NCBI GenBank assembly: GCA_900539625.1
Contig: UQCW01000020.1
Coordinates: forward strand, 1-41,292
DNA length: 41,292 nucleotides
Source: an uncultured Prevotella sp.
GTDB taxonomy: Bacteria; Bacteroidota; Bacteroidia; Bacteroidales; Bacteroidaceae
Direction of reading: 5' to 3'
In this document: positions 25,901 through 33,054 of the stretch, one piece after another
Layout: each line of letters opens with the position of its first letter
How positions within the stretch are numbered: the first letter of the stretch is position 1
Program-made: the position numbers and the translations under genes
Notes under the pieces: generated by a model
What the model was told of the DNA's origin: nothing
The model's input: only the letters and a program-made list of their open reading frames with translations
The model's database searches: none

Positions 25901-28125
25901 TATTTATAGCCGATATTCAATAGAGCACAGTCTTCGAGATTGGGCATGATGACAGTCCAGTTGCCAGCAAGGTCGTCATATATGATGGTGGATAGATAAC
26001 GCTCCATGATGTTTTTAACTTCATTGGTACGTCTACCACGAAGATCTTGGCGGTCTGAGAAATCATTAAATTCGAGATGAAGATTCTCCAGTACCAGCCT
26101 TGCGATTTTGGTATTGTCAATCGGTTCGGCTGCATCTTTTATGGCATTCCAAATTGCTGAGCGGATTTTACCGATACGAATGAAGTCGTTGAAGTGGCCA
26201 GCCTGCAAGGCGGCATCCTGTCGGGCATCGACAAACGTCAACACCTTTCTGTCGCTTTGCTCTATTCCCATTTGCTGCATGAGGATGATGTCCTCGTATG
26301 ACAACACAGTGGTGGCGGTGCTTCTTCCTTCGCCGCCGATTTTTGACAACTTTGAATATTCTGATTGCTTCCCTTTATAGACAATACGGGCTGTTGGGTC
26401 GTACATAAGAGGTGAGGGCACAAAGACGGCCTCCATGTAAGTATGGGCATCAATAGGCTTTGTAGTGCTATATGCTCCTGCCTGGTTGACATATACCTTT
26501 TGTGGTATACGTGCCAGATAGGTCTTCTTTAATTTACGTTCGCCTTTTTTGTTGATGGTATACCAGTCAGACGGGATGTCATCAGAATCCACGTCTAACA
26601 TATAGTTGTCTGCGTCTTCTCCGTTATGAGGCAATATGATGTAGCCGTCATTGATGTCGTTGTCTCTATCCCCCGTTGTATAGCCGTCGAAATTTCTTGG
26701 CATAACACGGCTTCCTTCAACCTTGACAACATAGAATTCATGACCACTGAAGCGGCTGAATACAACAGGGAAATACATAATCTTTATGTCCCCATGCGAC
26801 AGCCCCTTACAGTAAAGTTCTTCCTTCACTGTGATTTGACGGTTGGATTGCTCTCCTATCGTAAGGTAAACGCTGCCAGTTTGAGGGATAAACTGATGGA
26901 TTTTGTACGGAAGAATCGAAACGCCTTCCTGTTGGTTTAGGAGATTGCACCAATTAAGTACTTCTATAATATGCTTTTGGCATTTCTCCGTGTCTTCCCC
27001 TGTTTGCAGGCAAAGCTGTTTTGCCATGTCTTTTATAGAGATTGGCTTCCCTCGGAAATACTTACCTTCTTTTTCCTTGTAATCGAGGGCTATGCTTTGT
27101 TCTATCCAAATGGCAGTTGGATATTTTTTTGCGTCATTTGGGTCTGTGGAGTCGGGAACGGGATTGTTGATGCAACTGTGTAATCCGTCGTCTGATAGAT
27201 CTTCATCTGATAATCCAATTGCAAGCGTTTCGTCAATCACTTGTTCTTTGGTGTATGCACTTCCGAAAATGCACGACGCGACCTCTGCAACTTTTTCTCG
27301 TTGTTGGTCATAGCTCATTGTGTCGTCTGCCACCATTGTTGCAGATGTTCCAAAGCAGAGCACTTGCCCCTTTGCCAATGCTTTTATTCTGCGTATAAGG
27401 AACGAAACATCGCTCCCTTGCATTCCGCGATAAGTATGCAACTCATCGAATACAAGGAAGTGTAGGTTTTCCAAGAAACATTTGCGTAAATCCTCTTCTT
27501 TTCCGGCACGAGTCATTAGCAGCTCCAGCATCATATAGTTGGTTAATATGATGTTGGGAGGAGTTTGCTGCATTAGGGCGCGTGTCTCATCGTTCTCTTG
27601 TCCTGTGTATTTGCCAAACGTGAAAGGACAAGAACGTCCCGTGGCCACTTCAAACTCCGACTTGTAACGCTCCAATTCTTCTGCTTGCGAGTTGATAAGA
27701 GCATTCATCGGATAGACGATAATGGCTATGGTCTTGTCTTTGCAGGCAACTTCATTGAGGAGAATATGGTTAAAGATTGTTGCCATGAAGGTGCGAGACT
27801 TTCCGGAACCTGTTCCAGAAGTTACAATGAATTCCTTGTCTTGACATCCCAACTCAATGGCTTCTTGCTGATGCTTATAGAAGGGCTTGTCGAAGAAAAA
27901 TTCTAAGTCCTTATGGATGGGAAGTCCTTTGGCAATCAGCTCTTTTACACCGATTCCCTTAGCAAAGTTGGGATTGAACTGAATCAATGCTTCGGGCCAT
28001 AGTTCCTCGTTTTTTATAGAGTCGTTGACCTTGTCTTTGATTCGCTTGTCCTTTATGGTTATAAAACTTTCGAGGTAGCGTTTGTAGCTGCTCTTCAAGT
28101 TCTCGTATAATTCAATAATATTCAT
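22963..28125 (-). CDS. DEAD/DEAH-type helicase with DUF1998-like region and C-terminal nuclease domain
   Basis: A 1720-residue protein, the core of the island. Lobe 1 has Walker A GTGSGKS (104-110), DELH (227-230) and GTSATM (259-264). After a 700-residue insert containing 'RKVLTFVDARQDAALQAG', lobe 2 has TMELGIDIKDLS (981-992) and QRAGRAGRSGQ (1008-1018), the pattern of MrfA/DrmA helicases. Residues 1450-1550 resemble DUF1998 (DrmB-like) but lack its cysteine cluster. The last 100 residues look like a Vsr/DUF559 type PD-(D/E)XK domain: E626/E628, PDF with D657, VVFCDG with D669, H673, then a Lys-rich helix and GYAVLVW. I infer unwinding and cutting of invading DNA. It follows the XRE gene by 46 bp and precedes the SNF2 gene by 5 bp. 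The helicase call is certain; the nuclease and DUF1998 calls are by eye. Confidence 0.88.
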   Translation of the reverse strand: MNIIELYENLKSSYKRYLESFITIKDKRIKDKVNDSIKNEELWPEALIQFNPNFAKGIGVKELIAKGLPIHKDLEFFFDKPFYKHQQEAIELGCQDKEFIVTSGTGSGKSRTFMATIFNHILLNEVACKDKTIAIIVYPMNALINSQAEELERYKSEFEVATGRSCPFTFGKYTGQENDETRALMQQTPPNIILTNYMMLELLMTRAGKEEDLRKCFLENLHFLVFDELHTYRGMQGSDVSFLIRRIKALAKGQVLCFGTSATMVADDTMSYDQQREKVAEVASCIFGSAYTKEQVIDETLAIGLSDEDLSDDGLHSCINNPVPDSTDPNDAKKYPTAIWIEQSIALDYKEKEGKYFRGKPISIKDMAKQLCLQTGEDTEKCQKHIIEVLNWCNLLNQQEGVSILPYKIHQFIPQTGSVYLTIGEQSNRQITVKEELYCKGLSHGDIKIMYFPVVFSRFSGHEFYVVKVEGSRVMPRNFDGYTTGDRDNDINDGYIILPHNGEDADNYMLDVDSDDIPSDWYTINKKGERKLKKTYLARIPQKVYVNQAGAYSTTKPIDAHTYMEAVFVPSPLMYDPTARIVYKGKQSEYSKLSKIGGEGRSTATTVLSYEDIILMQQMGIEQSDRKVLTFVDARQDAALQAGHFNDFIRIGKIRSAIWNAIKDAAEPIDNTKIARLVLENLHLEFNDFSDRQDLRGRRTNEVKNIMERYLSTIIYDDLAGNWTVIMPNLEDCALLNIGYKYLHDEITGENNSECLYNIPELIGLNKGQKEEFITQILDYMRHKLCIYSSERTIQAVKDTAKAVKENLKAPWTLGDSENIEESKKLFIVNPRRRNAYNLESGGFRSKLGVFVRDYIGKNAKRTIANEEEYIQYMTGLFKALSNYIICDNGTYQLDYGCILWQAGDKTHVRRDLVRFRTLEGGDWMEKDPNRYFQQFYQNIPLKDVCLEANDHTGQVPKEIREEREQNFREGKFPVLYCSPTMELGIDIKDLSIVGMRNVPPTPANYTQRAGRAGRSGQAALVYTYCRQRNSHENHYLSHPEKMVKGEVKAPRMELVNEELFRTHLHSTILSLCPIKELSDGIKDLVDYSDINNITLKEEVRVALQLTPERKEQVKEVFRQIMNDSFLKNRMDSERPIWFTEHWLDNILSCYEHDFDKALDRWRSLYKQAQTQIEEASIVINNRIYGENSKEKRAAHIKQLRGENLRDMLLGDKQGKNNNENEFYPYRYLASEGFLPGYNFTKLPLRAQLQYKSTKLEYLSRPKRLALSEFGPQNIIYNDGGKFRISRMEILSEIIPHRFIYNPKTGVVYKDEENATRHIDIITGESFNGALIPGMCIEAQDMIAIETEKITCQEEERSRKYYQTKTYFSSDDPRTISECELLTFHGQHLANIRYIPSCRLTYILESRNDNNGNGFAFDTKTGEWISNERLSHIQEKTDNNPEEAERMKFVKLFTETTANAIYIQPLTALLLKKQEAVRTFLYAFKQAIEDVFQIEGSEMGAEIMGEGATPNILIYENAEGSLGVLSRFVHEPEAYRDVVQRAYDICFNKPELTQDEINELSPADYSNLLNYYNQPYHQQIDIRLIYRTLKLMQEAKVELHHAGQTLSYDEQYAALEAARDHNSSTEYEFLKYLHDHHLRLPDKAQPMFTDEYYVQPDFMYGDRIVVFCDGTPHDRPEVQQDDKKKREALEDAGYAVLVWHYATPLADFIGKYPDIFTPVK

Positions 28126-28171
28126 ATACTTGGTCTTTTAAGTAGGCGGCCAATGCTTTTTTAATACCTAC

Positions 28172-28414
28172 TTATTGTTCTACTCGGATGTAGATGGGGC
28201 GCTTTTCAATTTTGGTCGGTTGAATGAGTTCCCGTATGTCAACATCCAGTTTTTCTGCTATTATAGATAGGGTCTCAAGGCTTGGCTGTGCAGTGTTGGT
28301 ACACCATTTGGAAATTGTTGCAGGATCCTTTCCTATTTCTCCAGCCAGCCATTTGGCTGTTTTCTTCTGTTCAACAAGAACAAGTTTAAGACGGTTCAGG
28401 TCTTTGTTTGCCAT
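28172..28414 (-). CDS. XRE-family HTH regulator of the island
   Basis: An 80-residue protein, almost entirely one helix-turn-helix of the XRE/Cro type: 'KTAKWLAGEIGKDPATISKWCTN' carries the two recognition helices and 'PSLETLSIIAEKLDVDIRELI' the closing helices. It is the first gene of the minus-strand operon, 46 bp before the helicase gene. Its promoter overlaps a TTACA-N2-TGTAA dyad, so autorepression and control of the whole operon are likely, as with controller proteins of restriction systems. The DNA target is inferred. Confidence 0.9.
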   Translation of the reverse strand: MANKDLNRLKLVLVEQKKTAKWLAGEIGKDPATISKWCTNTAQPSLETLSIIAEKLDVDIRELIQPTKIEKRPIYIRVEQ

Positions 28415-28432
28415 TTGATATATATTTGGTTG

Positions 28433-28444
28433 TTACAAATGTAA
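28433..28444 (-). promoter_or_regulatory. Promoter and operator of the defence-type operon
   Basis: On the minus strand TACATTTG (28436-28443) is a good TAnnTTTG -7 box, with a TTG 21 bp upstream as the -33 element. The dyad TTACA-AA-TGTAA (28433-28444) covers the -7 box, a fitting place for repression by the XRE protein encoded immediately downstream. The leader is only about 15-20 nt. Confidence 0.6.
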
Positions 28445-28571
28445 TGCTTTTTCTTTGGTCAGAACAATAAAAGACCTGGGAAAGTATATATGTTTGCGAT
28501 TTAGTTCAATTTTTAAGGCGATTAGATAAAGTAAAGGCGATGGATGTTGTGACGGGATATGTGTAGGCTTT
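28445..28571. other. Non-coding gap inside the island
   Basis: Contains only the -33 region of the XRE promoter. No integrase gene, tRNA or other recognisable feature is present between the promoter and the gltA tail copy. Confidence 0.5.
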
Positions 28572-28653
28572 CTTCGTTGGCCGCCGCATCATCCGTCCGG
28601 CCTACCGCTGTGTGGCCGACCTGCAGGATTATACGCCGGTGGGGGAGCGATGA
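28572..28653 (+). pseudogene. Detached gltA 3'-end copy (second direct repeat)
   Basis: Encodes the last 26 residues and stop of citrate synthase in frame, with four differences from 14242-14323. Three are silent (CCA/CCG, GAA/GAG, CGG/CGA) and one changes Arg to Gln. Synonymous drift suggests the tail of a divergent gltA allele rather than a recent copy. It is probably the original chromosomal tail displaced by the insertion, or the tail brought in with it. Confidence 0.85.
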
Positions 28654-28748
28654 AGTGAGGGGGATAAGTAAACGCGGCGGAAAATAGGAATAATGTGGCG
28701 GTTATGGCGCTGGGGCGCCAGCATTGTCGCCCCGGTTGCATATATAGC

Positions 28749-28815
28749 CTGCGCCCTGCAGGGATAAAAGTAAGAATCAATGGTTCGTTCATACTTTTTT
28801 CCTTGCAGGGCGCAG
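28749..28815. repeat. 67-bp palindromic repeat, copy 1
   Basis: Core of a composite palindrome: CTGCGCCCTG at the left pairs with CAGGGCGCAG at the right, and AAAAGTA pairs with TACTTTT inside. The repeat at 41064-41130 has the same length, order and central 'GAATCAA..GTTCG' loop. It is followed by a degenerate TACCCAGGG block. The surrounding 28654-28881 interval holds no gene. It may help end the minus-strand phosphatase transcript. Confidence 0.65.
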
Positions 28816-28881
28816 GCATTTATGTACTGGTACCCAGGGGGCTGGGGCGTGGAGGCGCTATCCTTTCAGGGCACGGTGGCA

Positions 28882-29832
28882 TCATTTCTTATGTGAAACC
28901 GTGTAGAGCACCTTGCCCTCTTTGTCGATCATGTGGAGATTGAGTTGACTGGCTGTGGCAGAGATGATGGAGAAGCCTGGTTCGGGAGAGCAGAACTGCG
29001 TGCCGTCGGTGGGCGTCACTTTGCGGGAGAGCGAGGCTGAAGAGTTGACCACGTAGTCGATGTTGTCGGCCTTTTTGCGGATGTGCTGGAAATTGTGGAT
29101 GTGTCCGCAGGCATAGATGGCCACATTCTTGTATTTGTGGAGAATCGGCATCACCTTCTTCTGCATGTCGTTACGCTCCTCTTCAGACTTGGTGGTCTGG
29201 GCGTAGATGGGGTGGTGGCCCACCACGATGACCCAGTCTTCATGGGCGTTGCGCAATGTTTCATCCAGCCATTGCAGCTGTTCGTTTTCATTCTGTTTGC
29301 AGGCATCGGGATAGACGTCGGCATCTGTGCGGTAGCGGTTGATGAGCGGCGTGGTGTCGATGAACACCACACGCAGAGAGAGGCCCTTCTTCTTGAACAC
29401 TTTAGAGAAATAGCGCGAAGGCATCATCCAGCGGCGGCTGATTTTGTGGTAGTCGAGCACGGCCTGCGTGTTTCCCCGGTATTCGTGGTTGCCAAGGACG
29501 GGAAACCAGTCAATCATCAGTTCTGGATGGGAATAGATGTTCTCATAGTTGGTGGTCCAGAGCGGGTCGCTGACAGAGGCGACACCATTGAAATGATGGA
29601 TGTCGCCAGCGGCAATCACACATTTCGGCCCCACCGTTTCCGCCATCTCCCCCATCAGTTCCGCGATGGGCTTCTGTTCGTAATAGCCGTTGCGGCCGAG
29701 GTCGTTGGCCATGTAGAGCGTGATGTCGCCCTTCAGCGTTTTCCATTGTTCCGGTGTCTGGGCAAAGAGGTTGACGGTTGTGCAGCAAAGGAAAAGCAGT
29801 GCTGCCAGTTTCTGAAGAATGTTGTGTTTCAT
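28882..29832 (-). CDS. Exported metallophosphoesterase (purple acid phosphatase-like)
   Basis: A 316-residue calcineurin-type hydrolase that removes phosphate from an unknown substrate. The signal peptide ends at LFA-Q (about residue 24), so it acts in the periplasm or at the surface. Metal-binding motifs are in the usual order: NDLGRNGYY (43-51, D44), GDIHH (76-80, D77), GNHE (114-117), GHHP (205-208) and GHIH (243-246). The spacing resembles tartrate-resistant acid phosphatase, though that family normally has GDWG where this one has NDLG. It lies 215 bp downstream of the TonB-dependent receptor on the same strand, so the pair may work together, with the phosphatase processing a phosphorylated compound that the receptor takes up. 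That link is inferred only. Confidence 0.9.
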   Translation of the reverse strand: MKHNILQKLAALLFLCCTTVNLFAQTPEQWKTLKGDITLYMANDLGRNGYYEQKPIAELMGEMAETVGPKCVIAAGDIHHFNGVASVSDPLWTTNYENIYSHPELMIDWFPVLGNHEYRGNTQAVLDYHKISRRWMMPSRYFSKVFKKKGLSLRVVFIDTTPLINRYRTDADVYPDACKQNENEQLQWLDETLRNAHEDWVIVVGHHPIYAQTTKSEEERNDMQKKVMPILHKYKNVAIYACGHIHNFQHIRKKADNIDYVVNSSASLSRKVTPTDGTQFCSPEPGFSIISATASQLNLHMIDKEGKVLYTVSHKK

Positions 29833-30047
29833 TTTTATGGTGTATTTGAGGGGGAATAGGATTGAAATGTCTGGATTCCCCGTTGTTTTTTTGTATGGAA
29901 AAAACGCAGTTGCAAGCAGCGTCTTGATGGTAGTTGGGTTATCTAATCAAAGTAGCGCTTTAACCATCTTAGGGGCTACGTTGCAGACTGCGGAGAGTTT
30001 TATCCCTTTAAGTAATGGTGAATCACTTCGGCTGGATACAAGGGATG

Positions 30048-32840
30048 TTAGAGATTGATTTTGATACCAGCGTTGACCTTCACGCCGTAGTATTCCACCT
30101 GCATGGTGCGGCTTTTCTCGCCCTGATAGTAGCGGAGCGGCTGGTTGAGAAGGTTGTTGGCGTTGGCATAGACCGTGTATTTCGTTTTCTTTCCCCACGT
30201 ATAGCTGGCGTTGAGGTCAAGGTAGTTCACCTTGTCGTAATAGCGGTCGAGCTGGCGGCTCGTGCTCATTTCGTCGATGAATGCCGAGGCAAAGTTGTAT
30301 GACAGGCGGACGCTGGCTCCCCATTTTTCAAAGAAGAGAGAGGCGTTGGCCGTGTGTTCCGGCGAGCCGGCCACTTTGATGTCTTCCCCCTGCTGCACAT
30401 TCAGACGCTCGTTGAAATTGTGTGTGCTACTGTGTGTGTAAGTATAAGTTGCATAGAATCCGAGGCATTTCAAGGCCGGGTCTATAAAGCTGAAGTCACG
30501 TTGATAGGCCGCTTCCACACCCAGCACGCGGGCATCGTAAGCGTTGATGTTTTGCTTGACCTTCCAGTTTTCCAAAGCCAGGTCGCCCGTCAGTCCGAGG
30601 TCGCTGCCAAGGTATTTGTTTGACGACCATTCGATGTTCACGTTCTTGATGTCTTTATAGAAAAGCCCCAGGCTCACCATGCCGACACTCTTGAAATAAT
30701 AGTCGGCAGAGAGGTCAAGATTCAGAGCTTTCGCCGGCTGCGTGTTAGGGTCGCCGATGGTGGCTGTCAGGTCGGCCGTGTTGTAGCATTTATTGGCAAT
30801 CAGTGCCGAATATTTTGGGCGCGAAATACTCTTCGTTGCCGAGGCACGCAGGTTGCCGTCTTCGTTGAAGCGATATTTCAGCAAGAGGCTCGGGAGGAGG
30901 TCGGTGTAGTGGTGCTTATAGGTGCCGGTTGGCGTCATGGTTGCATCCCCTTCTTCAGGCACCGTCACGTTGAAACCATTGGTGTTGAGGTCCGTGCGTT
31001 CAACGCGCAAACCAGCCGTGGCCGTCAGGCGTTTGCCGAGCTTCTGGTCGAAGCGCAGGTAGCCGGCCGTGATTTGCTCGCGAATGTTGTAGTTGCCAGC
31101 TTCCTCCTCCAAGTTTTCAACGCCGCTGTATTGGTTGAAATTGATGTTGCCCAGCGTCTCCTTGCTGATGAAGGCCGTTCCAGCGGGATATTGCGAGCCG
31201 GGCATGAAGCCGTTTCGGATTTCGTTGGTTGTCTGGTTGCGCCAGTCGTTGCCGAGCACCTCTTCGATGTCGTAATCGTAGAACGACTTGTTGAGCGTTT
31301 TGTGTTTGTTGGTGTATTTCGCTCCAAACTTCAAGGTGTTGCCATACAGACCGTTGCTGATTGGCAAAGTGAAATTCAGTTTACCCTTCCATTCATTTTC
31401 AGCAATGTTTTGGTTGCTGTTGGTCAGGTCGGCCAGCTTCCAATGGCTATCGTCGAGCGCCGGGAGCTGGAGCGCGTAGTAAGGCTGCTTTTCGCCCACG
31501 CCCTCAAAACCAGCGGTGAAGTCCTCGCCTTTCAACTGGTAGGAAGCATAGCGCTCGTTGGGACGATCTTCCGTTGCCCGCGAGAAGCTGCCCGCCCAGT
31601 CGGCCTTCAGCAAACCGAAATCGTGTTCGCCGCCAAGGGTGAAGTCCATCGTTTGCTGCAATTCAAGTCGGGCATCCTTATGGTCGGAAGATCCCGCCTT
31701 CGTCTGCATCACCACTGACTGCTTAGAGGGCTTTCCGTTCAGTTTCTTATAAGAGATGCGATAGCGATTTTCCCAGTCGCTCCGGCGGTTGTACATTCCT
31801 TTGAAGAAAATCTTGTGTTGCGGGTTGAAGAGATAGTCGAGGGCAAGAGAATAGCTCTGACGCTCGCGAGTGACATAATACTGCCGCACCTGTGCCTCCT
31901 TCAGTGCAATCGTCTTGTCGTCGTTTTCCACATATTCAAACTCCGTATTGTCCGACCCTCCCGGTGCATATTGGTAAGAAGCCGCTGCCATCACGCCGAG
32001 GCGGTTGTTGAAGAAGCGGTTGCCGAAGGTGGCACCCAAATCCCATGTCGGTTTCTTGCTGATCCATGAGAAGCCGCTTCCAGCGTTGAAATTCAGCACG
32101 CGGTGGTTGGGTGTGTTTTTCGTGACGAGATTGATTTCGCCGCCGATGGCATCGCCGTCCATGTCGCTTGTCACGACTTTGTTCAATTCGATGGTCTGTA
32201 TCATGTCGGCCGGAATCAGGTCGAGCTGCACGTTGCGTGTGCCCCCTTCCGCCGAGGGAATGCGGTTGCCGTTGACTGTGACCGACGTGAGGTCGGCAGA
32301 GGTGCCGCGCACCTGTCCGAAGCGGGCTTCCCCCTGGTCGTATTGCACGTTTACGCCATTAATGCGTTTCAGGGCATCGCCGATGTTGGAATCGGGGAAT
32401 TTCCCCACCTGGTCGGCCGATACCACGTTGCTCACGCCCATCGTTTCCTTCTGCACTTGCAGGGCTTTACGTTGCCCAAAGAACGTGCCCGTGATAACGG
32501 CCTCTCCCAGCGTGCTGGTCGTGGTGAGTTCCACGTTTTGAAGCAGTGCGTGTCCGTCGTATTTGACGGTGATGACTTTAGGTTCGTAGCCCACGTAAGA
32601 AATCTTCACTTTGTAAGTGCCGGGCTTGAGGTTGGAAAAAGAATAGTTGCCGTTTTGGTCGCTGGTGACCACCGTATGCAAACTCTCAATCTGCACTGCT
32701 GCTCCAGGCAGGGCTTGATGCTCAGCGTCTGTCACTTTTCCCCGGATGCTTCCCGGACTGTCGATTTCGTTGCCCGTGGCAGGGACGGCCATAGCGGTCA
32801 TGGTGAGCGCCAAGAGCGGAGCATAGAATGGTTTTTTCAT
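30048..32840 (-). CDS. TonB-dependent outer-membrane receptor
   Basis: A 930-residue outer-membrane importer driven by TonB-ExbBD. Signal peptide 1-23, then a carboxypeptidase-regulatory-like domain (about 30-115, 'IRGKVTDAEHQALPGAAVQI' to 'YVGYEPKVITV'), the plug ('VSADQVGKFPDSNIGDALKRINGV' to 'IGGEINLVT', about 140-240) and a 22-strand-type barrel to the C-terminus. The plug lacks the extra SusC signature and no SusD-like gene is adjacent, so it is not a classical polysaccharide-utilisation SusC/D pair. The substrate is unknown; the phosphatase gene downstream suggests a phosphorylated ligand. A minus-strand terminator-like hairpin (32941-32975) lies upstream and belongs to the neighbouring ATPase gene. 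Confidence 0.93.
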   Translation of the reverse strand: MKKPFYAPLLALTMTAMAVPATGNEIDSPGSIRGKVTDAEHQALPGAAVQIESLHTVVTSDQNGNYSFSNLKPGTYKVKISYVGYEPKVITVKYDGHALLQNVELTTTSTLGEAVITGTFFGQRKALQVQKETMGVSNVVSADQVGKFPDSNIGDALKRINGVNVQYDQGEARFGQVRGTSADLTSVTVNGNRIPSAEGGTRNVQLDLIPADMIQTIELNKVVTSDMDGDAIGGEINLVTKNTPNHRVLNFNAGSGFSWISKKPTWDLGATFGNRFFNNRLGVMAAASYQYAPGGSDNTEFEYVENDDKTIALKEAQVRQYYVTRERQSYSLALDYLFNPQHKIFFKGMYNRRSDWENRYRISYKKLNGKPSKQSVVMQTKAGSSDHKDARLELQQTMDFTLGGEHDFGLLKADWAGSFSRATEDRPNERYASYQLKGEDFTAGFEGVGEKQPYYALQLPALDDSHWKLADLTNSNQNIAENEWKGKLNFTLPISNGLYGNTLKFGAKYTNKHKTLNKSFYDYDIEEVLGNDWRNQTTNEIRNGFMPGSQYPAGTAFISKETLGNINFNQYSGVENLEEEAGNYNIREQITAGYLRFDQKLGKRLTATAGLRVERTDLNTNGFNVTVPEEGDATMTPTGTYKHHYTDLLPSLLLKYRFNEDGNLRASATKSISRPKYSALIANKCYNTADLTATIGDPNTQPAKALNLDLSADYYFKSVGMVSLGLFYKDIKNVNIEWSSNKYLGSDLGLTGDLALENWKVKQNINAYDARVLGVEAAYQRDFSFIDPALKCLGFYATYTYTHSSTHNFNERLNVQQGEDIKVAGSPEHTANASLFFEKWGASVRLSYNFASAFIDEMSTSRQLDRYYDKVNYLDLNASYTWGKKTKYTVYANANNLLNQPLRYYQGEKSRTMQVEYYGVKVNAGIKINL

Positions 32841-32940
32841 AAAGTGTTGTTTGGTAATGCTTTGTTTTCTGCGTGCAAAATTACGCGGAGCATATTACGA
32901 AGACGTGAAGGCAGAGTGAAGGTTGTGCTACAAAGGAAAA

Positions 32941-32975
32941 AGTCCCGTCATCGCTGTTGTCGCGATGACGGGACT
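32941..32975 (-). terminator. Terminator of the AAA_14 ATPase gene
   Basis: AGTCCCGTCATCGC (32941-32954) pairs perfectly with GCGATGACGGGACT (32962-32975) around a 7-nt loop. On the minus strand the stem is followed by a T-rich run. It lies 77 bp past the ATPase stop codon. Confidence 0.8.
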
Positions 32976-33002
32976 TTGGAGCAGGGGAGGAAGGTAAATG
33001 CA

Positions 33003-33027
33003 GCGTATCTGCATCCCGATAGAATAT
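33003..33027. repeat. 25-bp exact intergenic repeat, copy 2
   Basis: Identical to 11675-11699. Here it abuts a copy of the ACTTATTCTTTCACCATTA repeat (33031-33054) just past the ATPase gene. Confidence 0.7.
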
Positions 33028-33030
33028 AAG

Positions 33031-33054
33031 AACTTATTCTTTCACCATTACTTA
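33031..33054. repeat. TTATTCTTTCACCATTA-type repeat
   Basis: One of five copies in the window (others 37078-37103, 39119-39150, 39667-39700 inverted and divergent, 39825-39859). It overlaps the ATPase stop codon. Confidence 0.6.

Larger units (their letters stand above)
14242..28653. mobile_element. Putative integrated defence island at the gltA 3' end
   Basis: About 14.4 kb bounded by direct repeats of the gltA tail and holding five minus-strand genes: regulator, helicase-nuclease, SNF2 helicase, AlbA_2/HATPase protein and DNA adenine methyltransferase. The helicase genes look richer in A/T than the GC-rich TCA genes next door. No integrase, recombinase or transposase is seen inside, so the mechanism is unknown: loss of an integrase, mobilisation in trans, or homologous recombination with a donor gltA are all possible. 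Confidence 0.65.

Noticed and set aside
14242..28653. BREX or Pgl system
   Set aside because: No PglZ phosphatase, BrxC-type ATPase or BrxL is present; only the methyltransferase is shared in type.
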